Source: Pseudomonas sp. EpS/L25 (lineage in GTDB: Bacteria; Pseudomonadota; Gammaproteobacteria; Pseudomonadales; Pseudomonadaceae). Taken from it: a DNA stretch of 64,000 nucleotides. The first letter of the stretch is position 1. Each line of letters begins with the position of its first letter. The position numbers were made by a program, and so were the translations under genes. Positions 47,524-57,327 of the stretch are shown here, in pieces. The DNA is taken from assembly GCF_001512295.1 (NCBI RefSeq), contig NZ_LNUP01000015.1, positions 587,223 through 651,222 of the forward strand. Reading direction: 5' to 3'. Under the pieces are notes generated by a model. The model saw only the letters and a program-made list of their open reading frames with translations. It did not search any database and was not told the DNA's origin.

Positions 47524-47709
47524 GAGCCTGTTCAGAGGCTGGCGAGCTAGAGACAAACAAGGCGAAGAGGCCTGAGGACGCGGATCGGACTCGCGCGCGA
47601 GTTTACGCGTGGTAAATGAGCATCACGACGGGACCGCCTAGGTGGGGCTGGCCTTCCAGGGCCTCTTTAACGCTGTTTGGCCGACGCGCGGCAGACTTTG
47701 AACAGGCTC
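47524..47709. repeat. Short palindromic mobile-type element, copy C (186 bp)
   Basis: Perfect 11-base terminal inverted repeats, GAGCCTGTTCA (47524-47534) and TGAACAGGCTC (47699-47709), bound a unit flanked by TGA on both sides (47521-47523 and 47710-47712). The left TGA is the stop codon of the LuxR gene. On the minus strand the interior contains the family core ATGCTCATTTACCAC then GCGTAAACTCG. No coding sequence. Confidence 0.72.
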
Positions 47710-47800
47710 TGAGCGACTTGGCCGGATCCGTGGGCCGTTCGACCTTGTGACACCCGCGCTGCGGCCCGACACTGGAGCCTCATCTGCCCAGGAGAGTCCC

Positions 47801-48271
47801 ATGAGCGCTGCCCGTCCTCCCGTCCCGCCTTTCACCCTCGAGTCCGCCCGCCAGAAGGTCCGCGCCGCCGAAGACGGCTGGAACAGCCGCGATCCGGCCA
47901 AGGTGGCCCTGGCCTATACCGCCGACAGCCGCTGGCGCAATCGCTCAGATTTCCTCCAGGGCCGCGCCGCCATCGAGGCCTTCCTCACCCGCAAGTGGCA
48001 GCGCGAGCACGAGTACCGGCTGATCAAGGAGCTCTGGGCCCATGACGGCGCGCGTATCGCCGTGCGCTTCGCCTACGAATGGCGGGACGCAGACGGCCAG
48101 TGGTATCGCGCCTATGGCAACGAGAACTGGCACTTCGACGACCAGGGCCTGATGGCCGAGCGCCACGCCAGCATCAACGATCTGCCCATCACCGAAGCCG
48201 AGCGGCTATTCCACTGGCCCCAAGGCCGGCGGCCGGACGACCATCCCGGCTTGAGCGACCTGGGTCTCTGA
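47801..48271 (+). CDS. DUF1348/NTF2-like small protein
   Basis: The 156-residue protein is a DUF1348 member of the NTF2/SnoaL fold, with the family blocks [54 protein letters not shown] and [20 protein letters not shown]. The fold forms a cone-shaped pocket for small ligands; function is unknown. I chose the ATG at 47801 with AGGAGA upstream. It precedes a LysR gene by 79 bases on the same strand. Confidence 0.85.
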   Translation: MSAARPPVPPFTLESARQKVRAAEDGWNSRDPAKVALAYTADSRWRNRSDFLQGRAAIEAFLTRKWQREHEYRLIKELWAHDGARIAVRFAYEWRDADGQWYRAYGNENWHFDDQGLMAERHASINDLPITEAERLFHWPQGRRPDDHPGLSDLGL

Positions 48272-48350
48272 CCGGCGGCGGGCGGCGGGCGGCTGGCCCG
48301 GGCGGGTCCGGTCCTGTACAAGGACCTCTGGCCGTCAGGACCCCAAGACG

Positions 48351-49256
48351 ATGCACTACCGCAACCTGCTCCGCCGCCTCGACCTGGTCTCCCTGCAGCT
48401 GCTGCTGGCGGTGCACGAGGAGGGCACCCTGACCCGCGCCGCCGAGCGCGAGATGATCGCCCTGTCCGCCGCCAGCAAGCGGCTGCACGACCTGGAGCGG
48501 TCGCTCGACAGCGAACTCTTCGAGCGCAACGCCAAGGGCACCACCCTCACCCCGGTCGGCGAGACGCTGCTGCATTACGCCAAGCGCATCCTCGCCGACG
48601 TCGAGCGCATCAGCATCGATGTCGGCGAGCACCTGCAGGGCGTGCGCGGCTATGTGCGGATGATGGCCAACATCTCCGCCATCATCGAATTCCTCCCCGA
48701 GGACCTGCAGGCCTTCACCGTGGGGCATCCCCAGGTCAAGGTCAGCCTGGACGAGCGACCCAGCGCCGGGGTGGTGAAGGGGGTCCTGGAAGGCGCCGCC
48801 GACCTGGGCATCTGTTCCTCGGACACCGATACCCGCGGCCTGCTGGCCGTGCCCTACCGGCAGGACACCCTGGTGGTGGTGATGCGCCCGGACCATCGCC
48901 TGGCCGCACGACCGCGGCTGGCGTTCGCCGAGACCCTGGACGACGACCACGTCGGCCTGCATGCCGACAGCTTCATCAACCTGCGCACCAAGGCGGCCGC
49001 GCGCAGCCACGGCAAGGCCTTGCGCCTGCGCATCCATGTACCCGGCTTCGATGCCGTGTGCCGCATGGTGCAGGCCGGGTTCGGCCTGGGCGTGCTGCCG
49101 CTGCAGGCCTTCGAACTCATCGGGCGACCGCTCGGGCTGGTCGCCGCGGCGCTGGAGGACGACTGGTCCCAGCGCAGCCTGGCGCTGGTGGTGCGCGACG
49201 TCGAGGCGCTGTCGCCGGTCAGTCGGCTGCTCTACGACCACCTGCTGGAGGTCTGA
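48351..49256 (+). CDS. LysR-family regulator of the CoA-transferase/lyase cluster
   Basis: The 301-residue protein has a LysR helix-turn-helix at about residues 12-45 (LQLLLAVHEEGTLTRAAEREMIALSAASKR) and a conventional effector domain. It lies 109 bases before, and on the same strand as, the CaiB-HMG-CoA lyase-MFS genes, and is their most likely activator. The effector would then be the imported acid or its CoA ester. Confidence 0.85.
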   Translation: MHYRNLLRRLDLVSLQLLLAVHEEGTLTRAAEREMIALSAASKRLHDLERSLDSELFERNAKGTTLTPVGETLLHYAKRILADVERISIDVGEHLQGVRGYVRMMANISAIIEFLPEDLQAFTVGHPQVKVSLDERPSAGVVKGVLEGAADLGICSSDTDTRGLLAVPYRQDTLVVVMRPDHRLAARPRLAFAETLDDDHVGLHADSFINLRTKAAARSHGKALRLRIHVPGFDAVCRMVQAGFGLGVLPLQAFELIGRPLGLVAAALEDDWSQRSLALVVRDVEALSPVSRLLYDHLLEV

Positions 49257-49365
49257 ATCCGGGTCTTCGCGTTTCGCGAAGACCTCTTGCCGAAAGACGT
49301 TAACCGGCGCCGGCCCGATTGGCCTAGCATCGAGCCCATTCCAATAACAACGAGGCTAGCCCGCC

Positions 49366-50556
49366 ATGACGGCGCTCACCGGACTGCGTGTCATCGAGAT
49401 CGGCACGCTCATCGCCGCCCCCTTCGCCGCGCGCCTGCTGGCTGAATTCGGTGCCGAGGTGATCAAGATCGAAGCCCTGGACAAGGGTGATCCCCTGCGC
49501 AAGTGGCGCAAGCTGCACCAGGGCACCTCGCTCTGGTGGTACCTGCAGTCGCGCAACAAGAAGTCCCTCGCCCTGAATCTGAGATCCGCCGAGGGCGTGG
49601 CCCTGGTCAAGCAGCTGGCCGAGGGTGCCGACGTGCTCATCGAGAACCTGCGCCCGGGCGCCCTGGAAAAGCTCGGCCTGGGCTGGGACGTGCTGCACGC
49701 CCTCAATCCCAAGCTCACCCTGGTACGCATCTCCGGCTACGGCCAGACCGGCCCCTATCGTGATCGCCCCGGCTTCGGTGCCATCGGCGAGGCCATGGGC
49801 GGCATCCGCTACACCACCGGCACCCCGGGCGTGCCGCCGGCGCGGGTCGGGGTCAGCCTGGGCGATTCCCTGGCCTCCATGCACGCGGTGATCGGCGCCC
49901 TGATGTCGGTGCTGCGGGTCAAGACCGGCCAGGGCGACGGCCAGGTGGTCGATGTTTCCCTGGTCGAGAGCGTGTTCAACGTCATGGAAAGCCTGGTGCC
50001 CGAATACTCCATGCTCGGCCATGTGCGCGAGCGCACCGGCGGGGCGCTGCCCGGCATCGCACCCTCCAACACCTATCCCACCGGCGATGGCGGTTTCGTG
50101 GTGATCGCCGGCAACAGCGATCCCATCTATGTGCGGCTGATGCAGGCCATCGGCCGACCCGATCTGGCCGAGCGCCCGGACCTGGCGCAGAACGACGGGC
50201 GCGCCCGCCACTGCGAGCTGATCGACGAGGCCATCGCCGCCTGGACCGGCAGCCGCGGCATCGACGAGGTGCTGGAGATCCTCGAACGCGCCGAGGTCCC
50301 GGCCGGCCGCATCTATTCGGCCGCCGACATCGTCGCCGATCCCCATTACCAGGCGCGGGAGATGCTGCTGGAGACCACGCTGCCCGACGGCGCCACCCTG
50401 AAGATGCCAGGGATCGTGCCCAAGCTGTCGGCCACCCCAGGCCAGGTCAACTGGCAGGGTCCGACCCTCGGTCAGCACACCGATGGCCTGCTGGCCGAGC
50501 TGGGGCTGAGCGAGACGGACATCCAGCGACTCAAGGACGCCGGGGTGGTGCGATGA
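49366..50556 (+). CDS. CaiB/BaiF-family (class III) CoA-transferase
   Basis: The 396-residue protein has the class III CoA-transferase pattern: VIEIGTLIAAPFAARLLAEFGAEVIKIE, WWYLQSRNKKSLALNLRS, VLIENLRPGALEKLGLG with the catalytic aspartate region, and GQTGPYRDRPGFG. It transfers CoA between carboxylic acids. Its stop overlaps the lyase start as ATGA, so the two enzymes are probably consecutive steps: activation of a dicarboxylic hydroxyacid, then cleavage. Confidence 0.88.
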   Translation: MTALTGLRVIEIGTLIAAPFAARLLAEFGAEVIKIEALDKGDPLRKWRKLHQGTSLWWYLQSRNKKSLALNLRSAEGVALVKQLAEGADVLIENLRPGALEKLGLGWDVLHALNPKLTLVRISGYGQTGPYRDRPGFGAIGEAMGGIRYTTGTPGVPPARVGVSLGDSLASMHAVIGALMSVLRVKTGQGDGQVVDVSLVESVFNVMESLVPEYSMLGHVRERTGGALPGIAPSNTYPTGDGGFVVIAGNSDPIYVRLMQAIGRPDLAERPDLAQNDGRARHCELIDEAIAAWTGSRGIDEVLEILERAEVPAGRIYSAADIVADPHYQAREMLLETTLPDGATLKMPGIVPKLSATPGQVNWQGPTLGQHTDGLLAELGLSETDIQRLKDAGVVR

Positions 50557-51479
50557 GTACCGAGCGCCTGATCGTCCAGGAAGTCGCGCCCCGCGATGGC
50601 TTGCAGATCGAGCCGAGCTGGGTGGAAACCAGCGACAAGATCGCCCTGATCGACCAACTTTCCAAGCTGGGTTTCTCGCGGATCGAAGCCGGCTCCTTCG
50701 TTTCGCCCAAGGCGGTGCCCATGCTGCGCGACGGCGAGGCGGTGTTCCAGGGCATCGTCCGCCGGCCCGGGGTGACCTATGTCGCCCTGGTACCCAATCT
50801 CAAGGGTGCCCAGCGCGCCCTGGCGGCAGGTGCCGACGAGCTGAACCTGGTGCTCTCCGCCAGCCAGACCCACAATCGCGCCAACATGCGCATGAGTTGC
50901 GAGCAGTCCCTGGCCAGCTTCGCCGAGGTGGTGCAACTGGCCAAGGGGCAGGCGGTCTCGCTCAACGGCACGGTGGCGACCACCTTCGGTTGCCCCTTCG
51001 AGGGGCGCATCGACGAAGGCTGGGTGTTCGAACTGGTACAGCGCTACCTGGCGCTGGGCATGACCGGCATCACCCTCGCCGACACCACCGGCATGGCCAA
51101 TCCGCGGCAGGTGGCGCGGATCGTCCGCCAGGTGCTGGAACTGATTCCGGCATCCGCCCTGACCCTGCATTTCCACAACACCCGCGGCCTGGGCCTGAGC
51201 AATGTCCTGGCCGCCTTTGAGGCCGGCGCCCGGCGCTTCGACGCCGCCCTCGGCGGACTTGGTGGCTGTCCCTTCGCCCCGGGCGCCTCCGGCAACATCT
51301 GCACCGAGGATCTGGTGAATCTCTGCGCCGAGATCGGCGTGGACACCGGCATCGATCTGCAACGGCTGATCGCCTTGTCGCGCACCCTGCCGGCGCTGCT
51401 GGGTCACGACACCCCCGGCCAGGTAGCCAAGGCCGGCCGCAACGGCGATCTGCATCCGCCGCCCGCGGCCAGCGGCTGA
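50553..51479 (+). CDS. HMG-CoA lyase-family enzyme
   Basis: The 308-residue TIM-barrel protein has VQEVAPRDGLQIE (divalent metal aspartate and catalytic arginine), TLHFHNTRG (metal histidines) and the catalytic-cysteine loop GGLGGCPFAPGASGN. It therefore cleaves a 3-hydroxy-3-methylacyl-CoA, classically HMG-CoA to acetyl-CoA plus acetoacetate. In this cluster, citramalyl-CoA or HMG-CoA are both reasonable substrates. No leucine-degradation genes accompany it. Confidence 0.88.
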   Translation: MSTERLIVQEVAPRDGLQIEPSWVETSDKIALIDQLSKLGFSRIEAGSFVSPKAVPMLRDGEAVFQGIVRRPGVTYVALVPNLKGAQRALAAGADELNLVLSASQTHNRANMRMSCEQSLASFAEVVQLAKGQAVSLNGTVATTFGCPFEGRIDEGWVFELVQRYLALGMTGITLADTTGMANPRQVARIVRQVLELIPASALTLHFHNTRGLGLSNVLAAFEAGARRFDAALGGLGGCPFAPGASGNICTEDLVNLCAEIGVDTGIDLQRLIALSRTLPALLGHDTPGQVAKAGRNGDLHPPPAASG

Positions 51480-51554
51480 CGCCACCCGCACCTCTCGTTC
51501 GCCCTGACTACAACAACAAAGGAGCGCCAGCCTGGCCGCTTCCGGGAGACCGCT

Positions 51555-52937
51555 ATGCCTTCATCCGCTACCGCCGCCGTCGCGGCCACCGAACAGGCCA
51601 TCGTCCGCAAGGTCGCCTGGCGGCTCATGCCGCTGATCATGGTCTGCTACCTGTTCGCCTTCTTCGATCGCATCAACATCAGCTTCGCCAAGTTCCAGCT
51701 GCAGGCCGACCTGTCGCTGAGCAACACCGCCTATGGCCTGGGCGCGGGGCTCTTCGTGGTCGGCTACGTGCTGTTCGAGGTGCCCAGCAACATGATGCTG
51801 TACAAGGTCGGCGCCCGGCGCTGGATCGCCCGCATCATGATCTCCTGGGGCATCGCCACGGCGCTGATGATGTTCGTCACCGCCGAATGGCAGTTCTATG
51901 GGCTGCGCTTCCTGATCGGTGCCATGGAAGCCGGCTTCGCGCCGGGCATCCTCTACTACCTGACGCTGTGGTTTCCGCAGAGCTATCGCGGGCGCATCAC
52001 CTCGACGCTGTTCCTCGCCTCGGCCTTCGCCGGGCTGATCGGCGCCCCGGTCTCGGGGGTGATCCTCGGGCAGATGGACGGCCTGCTCGGCATGCGCGGC
52101 TGGCACTGGCTGTTCCTGCTCGGTGGCCTGCCCTGCGTGCTGCTGGGCGTGCTGGTGTTGCGCCTGCTGCACGACCGCATCAGTGATGCGCCCTGGCTCA
52201 GCGGCGAGGAGCAGACCTTCCTGGCCAGCCGCATCGCCCGCCATGAACACAACGCCCACGGCTCGCTGCTGGCGGCGATCCGGCTGCCGGGCTTCCTGCT
52301 GCTCGGGCTGATCTACTTCCTGATCCAGGTGGCCTCCTATGGCCTCAACTTCTGGGCGCCGCAGCTGATCCGCAGCGCCGGCACCGAGAGCCCCGCGATC
52401 ATCGGTTTGCTGACCGCCGTGCCCTACGTTTTCGGCGCCATCAGCATGGTGGTGGTGGGACGGTGCTCGGACGCCAGCGGCGAGCGGCGTAAGTTCGTCT
52501 GCGGCCTGGTGATCGCCGGCGCCCTGGGGTTCTTCAGCGCAGGACTCTTCGCCAACCACACCACCTTCCTGATTCTCTCCCTGGCCCTGATGGGCGCCGG
52601 CATCGTCGCCGCCATCCCGGCCTTCTGGGCGCTGCCGCCGAAACTGCTGGCCGGCGCGGGAGCGGGTGCCGCGGGCGGCATCGCCCTGATCAACACCCTG
52701 GGGCAATTCGGCGGCATCGTCAGCCCGGTGATGGTGGGCTACATCAAGGACCTGACCGGCAGCACCACCCCGGCGCTCTATCTGATTGGCTGCAGCAGCC
52801 TGCTGGCCGCCGGCCTGCTGTTCTGGGCACTGCCGCAGAGCCTGCGGACCTCTGACAAGGTCGGCGCCCGGACGCCAGCACCCGCGCCGGTCGAGGACGC
52901 CGCGCTGCTGGGCGACGAGCGCCCCCGCAACGCCTGA
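51555..52937 (+). CDS. MFS anion:cation symporter family transporter
   Basis: The 460-residue, 12-helix protein has the ACS family (phthalate/tartrate permease) pattern: LMPLIMVCYLFAFFDRINI in helix 1, GYVLFEVPSNMMLYKVGARRW, and AGFAPGILYYLTLWFPQSYRGR. This family imports organic anions. Lying 75 bases after the lyase, it is the probable importer of the acid handled by the CaiB and lyase genes. It is convergent with the RND pump gene, two bases apart. Confidence 0.87.
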   Translation: MPSSATAAVAATEQAIVRKVAWRLMPLIMVCYLFAFFDRINISFAKFQLQADLSLSNTAYGLGAGLFVVGYVLFEVPSNMMLYKVGARRWIARIMISWGIATALMMFVTAEWQFYGLRFLIGAMEAGFAPGILYYLTLWFPQSYRGRITSTLFLASAFAGLIGAPVSGVILGQMDGLLGMRGWHWLFLLGGLPCVLLGVLVLRLLHDRISDAPWLSGEEQTFLASRIARHEHNAHGSLLAAIRLPGFLLLGLIYFLIQVASYGLNFWAPQLIRSAGTESPAIIGLLTAVPYVFGAISMVVVGRCSDASGERRKFVCGLVIAGALGFFSAGLFANHTTFLILSLALMGAGIVAAIPAFWALPPKLLAGAGAGAAGGIALINTLGQFGGIVSPVMVGYIKDLTGSTTPALYLIGCSSLLAAGLLFWALPQSLRTSDKVGARTPAPAPVEDAALLGDERPRNA

Positions 52938-52939
52938 GG

Positions 52940-55900
52940 CTAGCGTTCCGGCGCGCGCCAGCGCCGGACCAGCCGCAGCACCAGGACGAAGAACACCGGC
53001 ACGAAGACCAGCGCCAGGGTGGCGCCGAGCATGCCGCCGATCACCCCGGTGCCCACCGCCTGCTGGCTGGCCGAGCTGGCACCGGTGGCCAGGGCCAGGG
53101 GTACCACGCCGAGGATGAAGGCCAGCGAGGTCATGACGATGGGTCGCAGCCGTAGCCGTGCGGCGCGGCAGGTGGCCTGGTACAGGTCCATACCTTCGTC
53201 GTGCAGGCGCTTGGCGAATTCGATGAGCAGGATGGCGTTCTTCGCCGTGAGCCCTATCACCGTGATCAGGCCGACCTTGAAGAAGACGTCGTTGGGCAGG
53301 CCTCTCAGGGTTACCGCCAGCACCGCGCCGAGCACGCCCAGGGGCACCACCAGCAGCACCGCGGTGGGAATCGACCAGCTCTCGTAGAGGGCGGCGAGAC
53401 AGAGGAACACCACCAGCAGCGACAGCCCCAGCAGCAGCGGCGCCTGGCCGGCGGAGAGGCGCTCCTGCAGCGACAGCGCCGTCCACTCCAGGGCGAAGCC
53501 GCGCGGCAGTTCGGCGGCCAGGCGGTCCAACTCGGCCATGGCCTCGCCGGTGGTGTGACCGGGCAGTGGCTCGCCGGCCAGGCTGATGGCCGGGTAGCCG
53601 TTGTAGCGCGACAGCTGCGCCGGGCCCTGGGTCCAGTCGGCGCTGACGAAGGCGGACAGCGGCACCATGCGCCCGCGCTCGTTGCGTACCTCCAGGCGCA
53701 GCAGGTCGTCCACCTGGCTGCGGCTGCCCAATTCGGCCTGGACGATCACCTGCTGCATCCGTCCGCGGTTGGGGAAGTCGTTGACGTAGCTGGAGCCCAG
53801 GGCGGTGCCCAGGGTCTCGCCGAGGGCGTTGAAACTCACCCCCAGGGCGGCGGCCTGGCGGCGGTCCACCACCAACTGCACCTGGGCACTGTCGGCCAGG
53901 GCGGTCTCGCGCACGTAGGCGATGATCGGATTGCCCGCCAGCCTGGCCTGCAACTCATCCCGGGCGGCCTTGAGCGCCGCCTGGCCGCGGTTGGACCTGT
54001 CCTGCAGGCGCACCTCGAAGCCGCTGGAGGTGCCCAGGCCCTCCACCGGTGGCGGCAGCACGGCGAAGCCCTGGGCCTCGCTCTCGCCGGCCAGGACGAC
54101 GTTGGCGCGCTCGGCGATGGCCGCGGCGGACTCGGCCGGGCCGCGGGCGGACCAGTCCTTGAGGGTGGTGAAGGCCAGGGCGGCGTTCTGGCCGCTACCG
54201 GAAAAGCTGAAGCCGAGCAGCACGAGGTCGTTGGCCACCCCGGGTTCGGCGGCGTAATGGCGCTCCAGGCGCTCGAGCACCCTGAGGGTGCGCTCCTGGG
54301 TAGCGCCCGGTGGCAACTGGATGTCGGTGATCAGATAGCCCTGGTCCTCGGTGGGCAGAAAGGCGCCGGGCAGGCGGCCATAGAGCGCCACCAGGGTCGC
54401 CAGCAGGACGGCGAACAGCAGGAGATTGGGCAGCAGCCGGCGAATCGCATGGGCCACCCAGCCTTCGAAGCCGCCGGTCAGGCGTTCGAAGCCCCGGTTG
54501 AAGGCGCCGAAGAAGCCGCCGCGGGCATGGGTGCCCTGGGGAATCGGCTTGAGCAGGGTGGCGCACAGCGCCGGGGTCAGACTCAGGGCGAGAAAGGCGG
54601 AAAGGAGGATGGCCACCGCCATGGACGCCGAGAACTGGCGATAGATGACGCCCACCGAACCGCTCATGAAGGCCATGGGCACGAAGACCGCGGTCAGCAC
54701 CAGGGTGATGCCGACGATGGCGCCGGAGATCTCGCCCATGGCCTTGCGCGTGGCGGCGCGTGGGTCGAGGCCCTCGCTGGCCATGAGTCGCTCGACGTTC
54801 TCCACCACCACGATGGCATCGTCCACCAGGATGCCGATGGCCAGCACCATGCCGAACAGGGTCAGCACATTGATCGAATAGCCCAGCGCCAACAGCACGG
54901 TGCAGGAACCCAGCAGCGCCACCGGCACCACCAGGGTCGGAATCAGGGTGTAGCGCAGGTTCTGCAGGAACAGGTACATCACCGCGAAGACCAGCGCCAT
55001 GGCCTCCAGCAGGGTATGGATGACCTGGGTGATGGAGATCTCGACGAAGGGCGCCGTGTCGTAGGGAATGTCGACCTTCATCCCCGGCGGAAAGTACCGG
55101 GACAGCTCGGCCAGCTTGGCGCGCACGGCCTTCGCGGTGGCCAGGGCGTTGGCGGTGGGCGCCAGCTGCACCCCCACCGCCACCGAAGGCTTGCCGTCCA
55201 GGCGGGTGCCGAAGGTGTAGCTTTGGCTGCCCACCTCGACCCGGGCCACGTCGCCCAGGGTCACGCTGGAGCCATCGGCCCCGGCGCGCAGCAGGATGCC
55301 GGCGAATTCCGCCGGATCGCTGAGCTGGCCCTTGACCAGCACCGGCGCGGTCAGCTCCTGGCCAGCGGGCGCGGGCAATTCGCCGAGACTGCCGGCCGCC
55401 ACCTGGACGTTCTGCTCGGCGATGGCCCGGGTCACGTCGGCCGGGGTCAGGCCGACCGCCACCAGGCGACTGGGATCGAGCCAGACGCGCAGGGCGTGCT
55501 CGGCGCCGAACAGCTGGGCCTTGCCCACCCCGTCCAGGCGGCGCAGTTCGTTGACCACGTTGCGCGCCAGGTAGTCGCTCAGGGCGGTGGTGTCGAGGCG
55601 CTCGTCGGTGGCGGTGAGGGTGGCGAACAGCAGATAGCCCGCCGAGGTCTCCTCGATCTGGATGCCCTGCTGGGTCACCGCGCGCGGCAGGCGCGGCTCC
55701 ACCACCTTGAGGCGATTCTGGATGTCCACCTTGGCCAGCTCCGGATCGGTGCCAGGCTGGAAGGTCACGGTCAGGGTGGCGCTGCCCTGGCTGCTGCTGG
55801 ACGAGAAATAGAGCAGGTGCTTGACGCCATTGAGTTCCTGCTCGACCAGGCTGACCACGCTCTCGTCCAGGGTCTGCGGCGAGGCGCCCGGATAGCTCAG

Positions 55901-56038
55901 GGTCAGCTCGATCTGCGGCGGTGCCACGTTGGGATACTGGGCCACCGGCAACTGCGGAAGGGCCAGCAGACCGGCGAGCAGGATGAACAGCGCCACCACC
56001 CAGGCGAACACCGGGCGGTCGATGAAGAAGCTGGCCAT
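52940..56038 (-). CDS. RND (HAE1) efflux transporter, AcrB/MexB-like
   Basis: The 1032-residue protein has the RND layout: helix 1 after FFIDRPVFAWVVA, two large periplasmic loops, and the proton-relay aspartates D406 and D407 in AIGILVDDAIVVVEN. A lysine in LTAKNAILLIEFAKRL of the second half is the third relay residue. Its ATG overlaps the upstream adaptor's TGA by one base (TGATG), so they are coupled. There is no outer-membrane factor gene nearby; it must borrow one such as an OprM-type channel. Confidence 0.93.
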   Translation of the reverse strand: MASFFIDRPVFAWVVALFILLAGLLALPQLPVAQYPNVAPPQIELTLSYPGASPQTLDESVVSLVEQELNGVKHLLYFSSSSSQGSATLTVTFQPGTDPELAKVDIQNRLKVVEPRLPRAVTQQGIQIEETSAGYLLFATLTATDERLDTTALSDYLARNVVNELRRLDGVGKAQLFGAEHALRVWLDPSRLVAVGLTPADVTRAIAEQNVQVAAGSLGELPAPAGQELTAPVLVKGQLSDPAEFAGILLRAGADGSSVTLGDVARVEVGSQSYTFGTRLDGKPSVAVGVQLAPTANALATAKAVRAKLAELSRYFPPGMKVDIPYDTAPFVEISITQVIHTLLEAMALVFAVMYLFLQNLRYTLIPTLVVPVALLGSCTVLLALGYSINVLTLFGMVLAIGILVDDAIVVVENVERLMASEGLDPRAATRKAMGEISGAIVGITLVLTAVFVPMAFMSGSVGVIYRQFSASMAVAILLSAFLALSLTPALCATLLKPIPQGTHARGGFFGAFNRGFERLTGGFEGWVAHAIRRLLPNLLLFAVLLATLVALYGRLPGAFLPTEDQGYLITDIQLPPGATQERTLRVLERLERHYAAEPGVANDLVLLGFSFSGSGQNAALAFTTLKDWSARGPAESAAAIAERANVVLAGESEAQGFAVLPPPVEGLGTSSGFEVRLQDRSNRGQAALKAARDELQARLAGNPIIAYVRETALADSAQVQLVVDRRQAAALGVSFNALGETLGTALGSSYVNDFPNRGRMQQVIVQAELGSRSQVDDLLRLEVRNERGRMVPLSAFVSADWTQGPAQLSRYNGYPAISLAGEPLPGHTTGEAMAELDRLAAELPRGFALEWTALSLQERLSAGQAPLLLGLSLLVVFLCLAALYESWSIPTAVLLVVPLGVLGAVLAVTLRGLPNDVFFKVGLITVIGLTAKNAILLIEFAKRLHDEGMDLYQATCRAARLRLRPIVMTSLAFILGVVPLALATGASSASQQAVGTGVIGGMLGATLALVFVPVFFVLVLRLVRRWRAPER

Positions 56039-57177
56039 CAGCGCACCTCCGCCGCGGTGGCCTGGGCTTCCTGCGGCGCCACCAGCAGGCCCGGCTGCGC
56101 CTGTTGCAGACCCGACAGCAACACCCGCTCACCGGCGGCGAGGCCGGACTCCACCACCCAGCGACCTTCAACCACCGGGCCCAGGCGCACCTCGCGCAGG
56201 GCAACTTTGTTTTCGGCGTCCACCACCCAGACCTGGGCCTGGCCACCGGCGCTGCGCTGCACCACGCTCAGGCCCTGGTCGAGCCGCGCCTGCTCCAGGC
56301 GTACCCGCACGAAGCTGCCTGGCAGGAGATCTCGCCTTGGATTGGGAAACTGGCTGCGCAGGGTGATCTGGCCGGTGTTGGTGTCCACCGCGAGATCGGC
56401 GAACAGCAGGCGGCCGCTCTCGGGATAGGGGCTGCCATCTTCCTGCAGCAGCGTCACCCGCGCCTGATCCGGCGCCACCTGCTGTAGCCGACCGTCCCGC
56501 AGCGCATCGCGCAGCGCCTTGAGCTGGCGGGTCGACTGGGAGACATCGGCATGGATGGGGTCCAGTTGCTGGATGATCGCCAGCGGCGTGGCATCGCCCT
56601 GGCCGACCAGGGCACCTTCGGTGACCAGGGCCTTGCCGATGCGCCCGGCGATGGGCGCGGTGACCGTGGCATAGCCCAGGTTCAGCCGCGCCCGCTTGAG
56701 CGCCGCCCGGGCCGCAGCCACCTCGGCCTGCGCCTGCAGGCTGGCACCGCGGGCATCGTCCTGCGCCTGGCGACTGATCGCCTCGCTCTCCACCAGCGCC
56801 GCATAGCGCTCGGCCAGCCGGCGGGCCTGGAAGGCGCTGGCCTCGGCCTTGCGCAGGGTAGCGGCGGCACTGTCCACTTCGGCCTGCAAGGGCGCCGGAT
56901 CGATACGGAACAGCACCTCGCCGGCCTTGACCTCGCTGCCCTCGCGAAACACCCGCTGCAGCACGATGCCGGCGACCCGTGCCCGCACCTCGGCGGTTCG
57001 CGGTGCCACCAGGCGGCCACTGAGTTCATTAGCAATGGCCAGGGGCGCGGTACTCAGGGTTTCCACCTGTACCTGGGGCGCAGGCGGCGCGGCAGCTTCC
57101 GGGGCCGGACGGTCGCAGGCGGCGAGCAGCAGGCAGAGCAGCACGAGGCTGCCGAGGGCAGGGCGGGGCAGGGACAT
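56038..57177 (-). CDS. RND periplasmic adaptor (membrane fusion lipoprotein)
   Basis: The 379-residue precursor has a lipoprotein signal with lipobox LLAAC (C21), then a biotinyl-lipoyl half (VRARVAGIVLQRVFREGSEVKAG), an alpha-hairpin (about 100-160), the second lipoyl half (LGYATVTAPIAGRIGKALVTEGALVG) and a beta-barrel. It bridges the RND pump to an outer-membrane channel. It is divergent from the two-component system, across 150 bases. Confidence 0.92.
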   Translation of the reverse strand: MSLPRPALGSLVLLCLLLAACDRPAPEAAAPPAPQVQVETLSTAPLAIANELSGRLVAPRTAEVRARVAGIVLQRVFREGSEVKAGEVLFRIDPAPLQAEVDSAAATLRKAEASAFQARRLAERYAALVESEAISRQAQDDARGASLQAQAEVAAARAALKRARLNLGYATVTAPIAGRIGKALVTEGALVGQGDATPLAIIQQLDPIHADVSQSTRQLKALRDALRDGRLQQVAPDQARVTLLQEDGSPYPESGRLLFADLAVDTNTGQITLRSQFPNPRRDLLPGSFVRVRLEQARLDQGLSVVQRSAGGQAQVWVVDAENKVALREVRLGPVVEGRWVVESGLAAGERVLLSGLQQAQPGLLVAPQEAQATAAEVR

Positions 57178-57227
57178 CGGGGCTTCCTCCAGGAGAGCGC
57201 CATGGTAGGCGTCCCGCTCGGGCCTCC

Positions 57228-57244
57228 CTGTAAACGTCTGTAGG
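57228..57244. promoter_or_regulatory. Direct repeat, candidate response-regulator box
   Basis: CTGTAAA (57228-57234) and CTGTAGG (57238-57244) are tandem half-sites 10 bases apart, the helical spacing used by OmpR/PhoB-type regulators. They lie between the pump operon and the two-component genes, so phosphorylated regulator could act on either side. Confidence 0.4.
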
Positions 57245-57327
57245 TCTCTTGTGAAAGAGTGTTAAGCCTTGCGCCCGCCCGCCCGGGGCTCGGCTATGCT
57301 CGGCACTTTCCGCCATGAAGACCTGCC

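Noticed and set aside
53201..56428. A 1075-codon frame opposite the RND pump
   Set aside because: It is an antisense shadow rich in glycine, glutamine and histidine with no domain pattern; the RND gene is unambiguous.
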